From Gemmatimonadota bacterium (lineage in GTDB: Bacteria > JAAXHH01): a stretch of 64,000 bases of DNA. Of this stretch, positions 18,687-26,162 are shown piece after piece. Where the stretch lies: assembly GCA_009841265.1 (NCBI GenBank), contig VXMB01000009.1, positions 851,911 through 915,910 on the forward strand, given 5' to 3'. Each line of letters begins with the position of its first letter. The stretch's first letter is position 1. The notes beneath the pieces are model-generated. The model saw only the letters and a list, made by a program, of their open reading frames with translations, made no database searches and had not been told where the DNA came from. The translations under genes and the position numbers were made by a program.

Positions 18687-18752
18687 CTGACCGCCAATTC
18701 GGCAATGCATCGAGCGGTAGAAATCCTGTACGGTGCTAGCGAGGATTCGAGG

Positions 18753-19778
18753 ATGCAAGGACTGGTTAAATACGACCATGGACCGGTCAACATGGAAGTC
18801 CGTGACATGCCGGTTCCGGAGCCTGGTTCCGGGGAGGTCCGCGTGGAGATCCGGGCCGCGGGCATCTGCGGTACGGACATCCACATCTACAAGGACGAGT
18901 ATCCCTACAACCCGCCGGTGATCATGGGCCACGAGTTCTCCGGCATCGTGGACGAGGTGGCCGGCACGGACGAATACCGGCCGGGCGACGCGGTGACCGG
19001 CATTCCGACCACCGTCGTCTGCGGCGTGTGCCGGTACTGCGTGGCAGGCCAGCACAGTCTCTGCGACCGCCGCCTGTCCATCGGCAGCGGGGTGCACGGC
19101 GTGTTCACGAAGTACGTGGTCATGCCCACCTGGGCCTTGCGGAGGATTCCGGAACACCTGGACCTCACCATCGGCGCGTTGAGCGAACCTCTATGCTGCT
19201 GCGTCAAGGCCGTCTCCATACGCACTTCCGTTACCGCCGGCGACGTGGCGGTGGTGACCGGCCCCGGCCCCATCGGCATGCTGACCACGCAGGTGGCGAA
19301 GGCGGAAGGCGCCTACGTCATCCTGACCGGCACTTCGGCGGATGAGGACCGGCTCGAACTCGGGGCGCGGTGGGCCGACGAGACCGTCAACATCGAAGAG
19401 GTCGACCTGCTCGATCTCGTCAGGGATCGGACACAGGGCTACGGCGCCGACGTGGTGTACGAATGTTCCGGGTCGGCGGCGGCCACCCGTTCGGCCATCG
19501 AACTCGTGAGGAAGCAGGGCACCATCATGCAGATCGGCCTGCACGGCGGCCCTTTCGAGGTAGATTTCTTCCCGGCGGAACTGAAGGAAATCGATATACG
19601 GACCTCCTTCGCCGGTTCCCTGGATGCCTGGGACCGCACCATGGTGATGCTGGATCAGCGCAGGATCGAACTGGAACCCATCGTGTCGGACGTGGTTCCT
19701 TTAACAGAGTGGGAAAACGCATTCCACCGGTTGTTGAACAGAGAAGGCATGAAGATACTGTTCGAACCGGTTGACTAA
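18753..19778 (+). CDS. Zinc-dependent alcohol/polyol dehydrogenase (MDR, threonine/sorbitol dehydrogenase-like)
   Basis: The 341-residue medium-chain dehydrogenase should oxidise a secondary alcohol with NAD(P). Catalytic zinc ligands are the Cys in AAGICGTDIH and the His in MGHEFSGIV. The structural zinc lobe has four cysteines in CGVCRYCVAGQHSLC, and the Rossmann loop is VTGPGPIGML. The ATG at 18753 is taken as start because it follows a GAGG and begins the conserved fold, while the open frame upstream spans the promoter. An SDR gene follows 14 bases after the stop, so both probably act in one sugar or sugar-acid pathway. Substrate not determinable. Confidence 0.88.
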   Translation: MQGLVKYDHGPVNMEVRDMPVPEPGSGEVRVEIRAAGICGTDIHIYKDEYPYNPPVIMGHEFSGIVDEVAGTDEYRPGDAVTGIPTTVVCGVCRYCVAGQHSLCDRRLSIGSGVHGVFTKYVVMPTWALRRIPEHLDLTIGALSEPLCCCVKAVSIRTSVTAGDVAVVTGPGPIGMLTTQVAKAEGAYVILTGTSADEDRLELGARWADETVNIEEVDLLDLVRDRTQGYGADVVYECSGSAAATRSAIELVRKQGTIMQIGLHGGPFEVDFFPAELKEIDIRTSFAGSLDAWDRTMVMLDQRRIELEPIVSDVVPLTEWENAFHRLLNREGMKILFEPVD

Positions 19779-19792
19779 AGAAAGGGTTTGAA

Positions 19793-20563
19793 ATGGACCT
19801 GGGATTAAAAGACAAAGTCGCGCTGGTTACAGGCTCGAGCCGGGGCATTGGACGATCGATCGCCCTGGGCCTGGCGGAGGAGGGATGTCACGTCAGCCTG
19901 AGCGCCAGAGGGGAAGAGAAACTGCTCGAGACCGAGAATGAGGTCGCACAGAAGGGCGTCGAGACGCTGGCGACGGCTGGGGACCTGACCACGGCCGAAG
20001 GCATCGACCGGGTCGTAGAGGCCACGCTGGCGCGGTGGGGACACATCGACATCCTGGTCAACAACGTGGGAGGAAGCGTCTGGAATCCCTTCGACGATGT
20101 CTCCGATGACGAGTGGCTTCACGTGTTCAACCTGAACATGTTCGCGGCGGTCCGGGCGACGCGGGCCGTGCTCCCGGCGATGCGTGCGCAGGAAGGCGGT
20201 TCGATCATCACGATTTCCTCGATCTTCGGACGCGAAGCGGGCGGCCCCGCCACCTACAACGCCACGAAGGCCGCGGAGATCTCCATGGGCAAAACGCTCG
20301 CCAAGGAAGTGGCCAGGACCGGCATCCGCGTGAACACGGTGGCGCCGGGTTCAATCATATTCCCGGGCGGCAACTGGCAGAAGCGGCTGGACGCGGACCC
20401 GGAGGGCATCGGCAAGTTCATAGAGCAGGAACTTCCGGCCGGACGCTTCGGCAAGCCGGAAGAGATCGCGGACGTGGTAGTCTTCCTGTCATCCGACCGG
20501 GCGAGCTGGGTAACCGGCGCCTGCATCAACGTGGACGGATGCCAGTCCCGTTCGCTGATATAG
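19793..20563 (+). CDS. Short-chain dehydrogenase/reductase
   Basis: This 256-residue classical SDR has the cofactor motif TGSSRGIG near residue 14, NNVGG near 90, a catalytic Ser in ISSIFGREAGG and the YxxxK pair in TYNATKAAEIS. The C-terminal half is of the type seen in 3-oxoacyl-ACP reductase/glucose dehydrogenase-like SDRs. It lies directly after a zinc dehydrogenase and is probably co-transcribed with it, which suggests carbohydrate rather than fatty-acid metabolism. The substrate is unknown. Confidence 0.87.
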   Translation: MDLGLKDKVALVTGSSRGIGRSIALGLAEEGCHVSLSARGEEKLLETENEVAQKGVETLATAGDLTTAEGIDRVVEATLARWGHIDILVNNVGGSVWNPFDDVSDDEWLHVFNLNMFAAVRATRAVLPAMRAQEGGSIITISSIFGREAGGPATYNATKAAEISMGKTLAKEVARTGIRVNTVAPGSIIFPGGNWQKRLDADPEGIGKFIEQELPAGRFGKPEEIADVVVFLSSDRASWVTGACINVDGCQSRSLI

Positions 20564-20572
20564 CTATACGCA

Positions 20573-20594
20573 GTAGATACAATGTAGATACACC
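20573..20594. repeat. Two 11-bp tandem repeats in the spacer before the TPR gene
   Basis: GTAGATACAAT is followed immediately by GTAGATACACC, just upstream of the ribosome site of the small TPR gene. No function is evident. Confidence 0.6.
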
Positions 20595-20615
20595 GATTCG
20601 CGGAGGATGCACGGC

Positions 20616-20927
20616 ATGAACTCGCGCCTCGAACAACTTGAGCTGCTCGCCAGTAAGGATCCCGGCGATCCCTTCATTCAATACGCGATCGCGCTGGAAT
20701 ACGTGAGTTCGAACCGGCTCGAAAAGGCCGCCGAAATCCTCGAACGGCTTATGGCGGCATCGCCGGACTACACGGCGGGCTATCACCAGGCCGGCCGTGT
20801 TTACGAACAGCTGGACCGCGATGATGAAGCCCGCAGGTGTTACGAGCAGGGGATCGTCGTAGCGGAACGCCAGGGTGACGCCAAGGACCTGGACGAAATG
20901 CGGGAAGCCCTCGCGTTTCTGGATTGA
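20616..20927 (+). CDS. Small TPR-repeat protein
   Basis: The roughly 103-residue soluble protein contains two to three tetratricopeptide-like helical repeats (PFIQYAIALEYVSSNRLEKA, then YTAGYHQAGRVYEQLDRDDE), so it is probably a small adaptor that binds another protein. The ATG at 20616 is preferred over the one at 20607 because GGAGG ends at 20606, leaving a normal nine-base spacing only for the second. No partner can be named from the context. Confidence 0.75.
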   Translation: MNSRLEQLELLASKDPGDPFIQYAIALEYVSSNRLEKAAEILERLMAASPDYTAGYHQAGRVYEQLDRDDEARRCYEQGIVVAERQGDAKDLDEMREALAFLD

Positions 20928-20940
20928 TTTACATGCGGCT

Positions 20941-21020
20941 GGACGTATCGTCGACAGACTGAATGTACCGTCAACGGACCGGACGTACCGTTACCAGACC
21001 AGGATCTACCGCTAAAAGAT
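20941..21020. repeat. Four degenerate 20-bp tandem repeats
   Basis: Units start at 20941, 20961, 20981 and 21001, each close to GGACGTACCGT[CT]A[AC]C[AG]GACC. They occupy the whole spacer between the TPR gene and the small membrane protein, and the last unit reaches into the latter's probable N-terminal coding region. No hairpin or known motif is seen. Confidence 0.8.
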
Positions 21021-21390
21021 TGGAAACGAACAGATAGCACGCAAACCACTTCTACGCATAGCCCAGGACGTATTCGGATGGACCTTTCTCGTCATCGGGG
21101 TCCTGGGCCTGTTCCTGCCGCTGCTGCAGGGCGTGCTGTTCATCGTCATCGGGCTGACGATCCTGTCCACGCGCTACGCCTTCGCCCAGCGCATGTTGAC
21201 CCGCCTGGAGAAGAAGTATCCGGACATCTACGCCAAAGTAGAGCAACTCAAGGTCCGGTTCGCCGCAAGCAAACCGCTCCTGGTCGCCATCGGCACGATC
21301 CTGATCGTCTTGCTGGGCGTGGGGATCTATCTGGCCGTGCTTGGGTTCAAGACGGCCTATGCGAAGATCGCACCGATCCTGTTGAACTAG
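21019..21390 (+). CDS. Small membrane protein, PGPGW-like family
   Basis: The first ATG in frame is 21133, giving 85 residues, but the frame stays open back to a TAA at 21013 and the upstream codons encode DVFGWTFLVIGVLGLFLP, a first membrane helix matching this family's layout. Translation from there gives two helices before the basic loop (LTRLEKKYPDIYAKVEQLK) and one after it. No ATG, GTG or TTG is available in the extension; an ATT at 21019 is the least unlikely start. If the protein really starts at 21133 it has lost its first helix. Function is unknown. Confidence 0.55.
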   Translation: MGNEQIARKPLLRIAQDVFGWTFLVIGVLGLFLPLLQGVLFIVIGLTILSTRYAFAQRMLTRLEKKYPDIYAKVEQLKVRFAASKPLLVAIGTILIVLLGVGIYLAVLGFKTAYAKIAPILLN

Positions 21391-21870
21391 TCAAATCAGA
21401 CGGCGAATCAGGCGTCTGCTGCGCCGGTCCAACCGGTCGAGGTCGGGGATCTCGTACCGGTTGCCGTTCTCGTCCGTGATCAGGATACGGCCGGGCGCCA
21501 GTTCCATCATGCCTTCCCTCAGGTCCCGCATCGGGATCTTCACGTCGCCGCGATCCGTCTCCACGGAGAACAGCGATGTCCCTCCCCGCCCCTCCATCTC
21601 CACGATGCGCGTTATCCTCGGGCGGAAATAGCGCCATTCGATCTCATCGCGGATGATGCGACCGGTTTCCTCGTCGCAAGCTCCCGGGTCGGCCAGAATG
21701 CCCAGGTATTCGTCTTCCTGGTCGAAGAAGGTGACGTACCGGCTCTCCTGCGAGAGCGGAAAAGCCTGTCGTATCTTGACGCTGAAGAACAGGTCGCCCG
21801 CGATGGACAGGGTGGGCGGCTGGTCGTCCCGCCGCTCGAGGTGAACGGCGGTTGGATCGAGAAAGGACAT
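21391..21870 (-). CDS. DUF1854 family protein, ABC exporter partner
   Basis: This 159-residue soluble protein matches the DUF1854 family, with conserved stretches YVTFFDQEDEYLGIL, IRDEIEWRYFRPRIT and VETDRGDVKIPMRDL. In other bacteria such proteins are encoded next to a dedicated ABC transporter, often in cyanophycin gene clusters. Here its start lies three bases after the stop of the ABC protein, so the two form one operon. It may bind the exporter's soluble face or substrate. No cyanophycin synthetase is present in this window. Confidence 0.78.
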   Translation of the reverse strand: MSFLDPTAVHLERRDDQPPTLSIAGDLFFSVKIRQAFPLSQESRYVTFFDQEDEYLGILADPGACDEETGRIIRDEIEWRYFRPRITRIVEMEGRGGTSLFSVETDRGDVKIPMRDLREGMMELAPGRILITDENGNRYEIPDLDRLDRRSRRLIRRLI

Positions 21871-21873
21871 CTA

Positions 21874-24066
21874 TTACCCCTCCACGCCCACGATGCTCGA
21901 GACGTTGGTGTGCAATTGGACCAGGCGGTAATACTCGCCCTGCCGGTCCAGCAGTTCCTCGTGGGTACCCAGTTCCACCGGCTCACCGTTCTTCAGGACG
22001 AGCAGGCGGTCGGCGTCTCTCAGGGTGGACAGGCGATGGGCGATGGCGAGCGTCGTGCGGCCCTCCATGAGCCGCCCCAGGGCTTCCTGGATCTTCTTCT
22101 CCGTTTCCAGGTCGAGGGCCGACGTGGGTTCGTCGAGAATCAGGATCCTCGGATCGTGCAGGATGGCCCGGGCGATCGCGACCCGCTGGCGCTCCCCGCC
22201 GGAAAGCCTGCCGCCCCGTTCCCCGACGGGCGTATCGTAGCCGTCGGGCAGTTTGACGATGAACTCGTGGGCGTTCGCGTTGATAGCGGCCTCGATGATC
22301 TCCTCCCGGGACGCTTCCTGGTTGCCGAAGCGGATATTGTCGGCCACGGAACCGGCGAACAGGAAGGGGTCCTGCTCCACGTAACCGATCTGGCTCCGCA
22401 GTTGCGTCAGGTCCATCCGGCGCACATCGGTTCCATCGATCAGGATCCGCCCGCCGTCCACGTCGTAGAACCGGCACATCAGCTTGATCAAGGTGGACTT
22501 CCCGGCGCCCGAGTGCCCCACGAGTCCGATCATCTCGCCCGGTTCGACGTGCAGGTTGATCCCCTTGAGCACCGGTTGGTGCGCCACGTAGCCGAAGTTG
22601 ACGTCCTGCAACTCCAGGCGTCCTTCGAATCGGGGTACATCCACGAAATCGGTCGGTGTGTATTCCTCGATAGGACTGTCGATGACCTCGAAGGTCCGGG
22701 TGATCGCCGTCATCATCTCCGGAATCCAGTCGGCCATGCTCGTGAGCTGCTGCACGGGACTGTAGAACATGGCCAGGTAGAGGAAGAAGGCCATGAGCAT
22801 GCCGATGGTCATTTCCACCGCCTGCACCTGCAGCCCGCCGTACCACCATACCAGCAGTCCGCCCACGGACACGAGGAATGCGAGCAGCGGGCGCACCGTG
22901 CGCGAACGGACATGGATGTTGCGTTCGGCCGTGAACACCTTCTCGTTCTCGAAGTGCATTTCCTGGCTCTGCCGTTTCTCCTGGGCGAAGATCTTCACGA
23001 CCCGGATGCCGGCCAGCGCGTCGTTCACCTGTTCGAAGAAGGTCGCCCAGCTGTCCCACGACCTGCCGTAAAACCACATCAGGTACCGCTTGATATGGAT
23101 CGAGGCGAAGATGATGGCGGGAATGGGGATCAGGACGAGGAGCGCCAGTTCCCAGTTGAGGTAGAACAGCACCGCGGTCATGCCGATCACGAGCAGCCCC
23201 TGCTGGACCACCTGCGGCGCGAAATCGATCCAGAAGTAGTGGATCGACTTGGCGTCCCGGGCGATGCGGGCCATGAGGCCCCCCGTCTGCTGCATGTCGT
23301 AGTACTTGAGGGGCAGGAGCTGCAGTACGTTCAGCAGTTCGGACCGCGCGTCGAAGGCCAGCCGGTCGCCCAGCACGGCCATCATTCTCCCGCTTATGAT
23401 GGTCACCCCGGTATGCACGATCCGGGAAACGGCCAGGAGCGCCACGATCGAAGGAAGCCAGATGTACATGCTCTGGTCCACCAGGACCTGGTCGACGAGG
23501 ATCATGGTCAGGTACGGGGGCAGCAGGTCGATGGCCGACGCGACGATCGTGACCACCATGGCGACGACCAGCGTTTTCCAGTGGGGCAGGCAGAAAGACC
23601 ACAGGCGCCGGAACGTGCGCAGGTGGGCCTCGCGGCTCGACCAGTCCGGGACCGTTTCCTCGGCAACGGGCTCCGTGAGATCCGCACTTCCATCGGGGCC
23701 GATCAGGTGCAACAGGGATTCGACGGCGTCGGTCATGTCCTGCGCCACGGCATGGGTGTACCGGAGCAGCCGGACGCTCCTCCCGTCCACCTCGGCCATG
23801 AGCGCGCTCGCGCCGACCAAGGGTTCCACGGTCAGGCCGGTGATCTCCTCCAGGGACAGGGTGTGGGTCAGCGTCCACGCCCCGTCGGACCGGGTTGCAA
23901 CCACCAGGTGCCGCCTGGTCACGGCCAGCATCGATTCATCGATCCGGCCGTCCGGCGCCAGGTCCGTCTTGCAGGCAAAGAGAAGGTCAGCCTTGTCCTC
24001 GCCTGCAGGCAGGCCGGACGGGATCAGACGGGTCAGTTCGGAGGGTATCGTGTTGATCAGGGGCAT
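21874..24066 (-). CDS. ABC exporter, fused membrane and ATPase domains
   Basis: The 730-residue half-transporter has an unusual soluble N-terminal domain of about 160 residues, a six-helix type IV exporter membrane domain (about 170-480), and a nucleotide-binding domain from about 485. Motifs are Walker A GHSGAGKST, signature LSGGERQR, Walker B ILILDEPTSALD and the switch histidine in IAHRLSTL. It would act as a homodimer. The extra N-terminal domain and the adjacent DUF1854 gene match the cyanophycin-associated ABC transporter type, although the substrate has not been shown. The BtuF-like gene upstream is on the same strand but belongs to importer systems, so a functional link is doubtful. 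Confidence 0.88.
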   Translation of the reverse strand: MPLINTIPSELTRLIPSGLPAGEDKADLLFACKTDLAPDGRIDESMLAVTRRHLVVATRSDGAWTLTHTLSLEEITGLTVEPLVGASALMAEVDGRSVRLLRYTHAVAQDMTDAVESLLHLIGPDGSADLTEPVAEETVPDWSSREAHLRTFRRLWSFCLPHWKTLVVAMVVTIVASAIDLLPPYLTMILVDQVLVDQSMYIWLPSIVALLAVSRIVHTGVTIISGRMMAVLGDRLAFDARSELLNVLQLLPLKYYDMQQTGGLMARIARDAKSIHYFWIDFAPQVVQQGLLVIGMTAVLFYLNWELALLVLIPIPAIIFASIHIKRYLMWFYGRSWDSWATFFEQVNDALAGIRVVKIFAQEKRQSQEMHFENEKVFTAERNIHVRSRTVRPLLAFLVSVGGLLVWWYGGLQVQAVEMTIGMLMAFFLYLAMFYSPVQQLTSMADWIPEMMTAITRTFEVIDSPIEEYTPTDFVDVPRFEGRLELQDVNFGYVAHQPVLKGINLHVEPGEMIGLVGHSGAGKSTLIKLMCRFYDVDGGRILIDGTDVRRMDLTQLRSQIGYVEQDPFLFAGSVADNIRFGNQEASREEIIEAAINANAHEFIVKLPDGYDTPVGERGGRLSGGERQRVAIARAILHDPRILILDEPTSALDLETEKKIQEALGRLMEGRTTLAIAHRLSTLRDADRLLVLKNGEPVELGTHEELLDRQGEYYRLVQLHTNVSSIVGVEG

Positions 24067-24139
24067 GGGAGCGGCGCGTTCGGGTTCAGTGTCGTTCCTT
24101 ATCTTCAGCCAGGGATCGACCGGGGATCAGCTAGTGAAA

Positions 24140-25063
24140 TCAGAACAGGTTCGGATGCAATGCGGCAGCCAGGTTCTCGATCGCGAGGAAGAGCCTGGGT
24201 GCGGGTCGAAGCAGCCAGTTTTCGGGAATCAGGACGACGCGTTCGTTACGCACGGCGTCCAGGCCCTGCCAGCCTTTCAGCGACTTCGCCCTTTCCAGGT
24301 ATCTCGCCCGGACTTCCTCTGCGTCCTGTCCTTCGCCCAGCGTGGAAAGGAGGACCTGCGGATCCTTGGAAACGATGTGCTCCAGGTTGTACACCGCCCA
24401 CGTACCCGGCGCCAGGTCGTCGGCCACGTTCCGACCGCCGGCCCGTTGAATCACCGCCGAAGTAAACGTTTCAGGTCCGGGGGTCCAGTTCTCGTCCCGG
24501 AAGGGGCTGCCGACGAAAATCGTGGGACGCTCGCTTTCGGTCAGGCCGCCGATCCGCTCCGCGACCGTGGCCAGCCGCTGACGGTAACCTTCGGAAAGCT
24601 CGCGTGCCAATTCCTCACGACCGACAAGCCTGCCCACCGTACCGATCGCATCGAGCACGTCCTCGATCGACTGGGGGTCGAGGACGAACACCGGAACATC
24701 CAGTGCTTTCAGGCTGTATACCAGTTCTCTGGCGTTTCCCTTTGAAGCCAGTACGAGATCAGGATCGAGCGCCACGATTTTCTCGAGACTCATTGTCGTG
24801 ACGTCGCCGATCTTCTCGATTTCCCTGGCTTCCGGCGGATAATCGCAGTAGTTCGTGACCCCCACGACCGAACTTCCCGCGCCCACTGCGAAAAGCAGTT
24901 CCGTGTTGCTTGGTATAAGCGATATGATTCGCTCCGGAGTACCCTGAAGGGTCACGGCGGAACCGATGACATCCGTTTCTGTCACCTGACCGGCAGCCAC
25001 CCTGGGAATCAGCAGGAAACTAAGGAGAAAAACAAACCTTGGGAAGCGCGAAACGTACCTCAC
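24140..25063 (-). CDS. Periplasmic substrate-binding protein, BtuF/FhuD-like
   Basis: The 307-residue exported protein has the cobalamin/siderophore-binding fold: a signal peptide (FVFLLSFLLIPRVAAGQ), then PERIISLIPSNTELLFAVG, VVGVTNYCDYP, and the helix region LEKIVALDPDLVLASKG. The C-terminal lobe includes NVADDLAPGTWAVYNLEHI. GTG at 25063 gives the best signal peptide; the open frame 32 codons upstream is not typical leader sequence. The YCDYP segment is the form seen in cobalamin binders. No BtuC or BtuD is adjacent, so it must use a permease encoded elsewhere. A haem or Fe-siderophore ligand is possible. Confidence 0.8.
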   Translation of the reverse strand: MRYVSRFPRFVFLLSFLLIPRVAAGQVTETDVIGSAVTLQGTPERIISLIPSNTELLFAVGAGSSVVGVTNYCDYPPEAREIEKIGDVTTMSLEKIVALDPDLVLASKGNARELVYSLKALDVPVFVLDPQSIEDVLDAIGTVGRLVGREELARELSEGYRQRLATVAERIGGLTESERPTIFVGSPFRDENWTPGPETFTSAVIQRAGGRNVADDLAPGTWAVYNLEHIVSKDPQVLLSTLGEGQDAEEVRARYLERAKSLKGWQGLDAVRNERVVLIPENWLLRPAPRLFLAIENLAAALHPNLF

Positions 25064-25263
25064 ATTCGTTCCGGATGTCACGGGAGCAGGATACGGTTTA
25101 CAGCGGTATACAATATAGACGAAGACGGTTAAAACGGTACTTTTTTTTGTAATACGCACTAAATTGATTCGAAGCCTGAACCACGCAAATGAACATAGCC
25201 GTCGTACCTTCCATGCTCGACCCGAATCGGTTCAGACGGCGGTCTTTCGGAGGGAAGCTTACG

Positions 25264-26094
25264 ATGGGACGCTTTGACTACTGCCTCAATACGAGTACGA
25301 TCCGGTCGCCCGGTGTTTCCGTGCTGGAATACGTGGATATCGCGGCCGACGCCGGATATGACGGAATCGAACCCTGGGTGGAGGAAATCGATGCCTGGAT
25401 CGAAGGGGGCGGTACGCTGACGCAACTGCAGGACCACGCTGCCGGCCGGGATATCCGGATCGTGAACCTGATCGCCTTTTTCGAATGGGCAGTGCCCGAG
25501 GCCGACCGCCACGCCTTTGGTTTGGAAGAGGCGCGGCGGTGCTTCGAAATGGCACAGGTGCTGGATTGCCCTTTCGTAGCCACGGCCCCGAAGGGGATCC
25601 ACGACCGCGAAGTCGACCTATTTTCCGTCGCCCGGAGATTCGCCGAACTGACGGACGCCGTATCGGATTTCTCCCCGAAACCCCTGCTGGAGTTCTGGGG
25701 CGTGTCCCGGACGCTGGGAACAGTAGGAGAAGCCCTGCTCGTGGCCGCCGAAAGCGGGGTGCGTGACACCAGGCTGCTGACCGACATCTTTCACATGTAC
25801 AAGGGTAGCGGGCACCAGCACGGGATGGACTACCTCGATCCCGGTCGCCTGGGCCTGGTCCACGTGAACGACTATCCCACAGTCCCGCCCCGTACGTACA
25901 TCGAAGACGAGCACCGGGTCTATCCCGGAGACGGCGTAGCGCCCTGGGACGAGATCGTCGCCAGCCTGGAACGGCAGGAATACCGGGGCATGCTGTCACT
26001 CGAGCTGTTCAATCCCGCCTACTGGGCCGAAGGGCCGGTGGCCACGGCACAAATAGGACTGGCAAAGCTTCGGGCATGCGTAGAAAACGCGTGA
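25264..26094 (+). CDS. Sugar phosphate isomerase/epimerase (xylose isomerase-like TIM barrel)
   Basis: The 276-residue protein has the AP-endonuclease-2/xylose isomerase-like fold. Signs are FDYCLNTSTIRSP at the start, AADAGYDGIEPWVEE, TDIFHMYKGSGHQHG and LGLVHVNDYPTVPP, followed by YPGDGVAPWDEIV and SLELFNP, which hold the usual metal-binding His, Asp and Glu. The ATG at 25264 follows GGAGG by ten bases; the longer frame from 25189 has no ribosome site. A DUF6785 membrane protein follows 68 bases later, a pairing seen again at 54-57 kb, so the substrate may be what that protein imports. Confidence 0.85.
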   Translation: MGRFDYCLNTSTIRSPGVSVLEYVDIAADAGYDGIEPWVEEIDAWIEGGGTLTQLQDHAAGRDIRIVNLIAFFEWAVPEADRHAFGLEEARRCFEMAQVLDCPFVATAPKGIHDREVDLFSVARRFAELTDAVSDFSPKPLLEFWGVSRTLGTVGEALLVAAESGVRDTRLLTDIFHMYKGSGHQHGMDYLDPGRLGLVHVNDYPTVPPRTYIEDEHRVYPGDGVAPWDEIVASLERQEYRGMLSLELFNPAYWAEGPVATAQIGLAKLRACVENA

Positions 26095-26162
26095 TTCGTA
26101 ACTGACCGGTTCATGCCGTAACGGACATCACGTTCATCCCTCGCGCCTATCCGCCTACGATC

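Noticed and set aside
20941..21020. The 20-bp repeat array as a CRISPR array
   Set aside because: Repeats are degenerate and directly adjacent without spacers, and no cas gene is present.
21841..24465. An 874-codon open frame on the plus strand opposite the ABC exporter gene
   Set aside because: It is an antisense shadow in GC-rich DNA. The minus strand encodes a clear ABC transporter and the start of a BtuF-like protein, while the plus-strand translation has no recognisable domain.
25131..25150. The run of eight T at 25141 as a rho-independent terminator
   Set aside because: No stable hairpin precedes it and no plus-strand gene ends nearby; it lies in the divergent spacer between the BtuF-like and epimerase genes.
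25064..25263. A cobalamin riboswitch upstream of the BtuF-like gene
   Set aside because: The spacer is short and I could not find the conserved B12-box or the expected helices; the region is AT-rich with poly-A/T runs.
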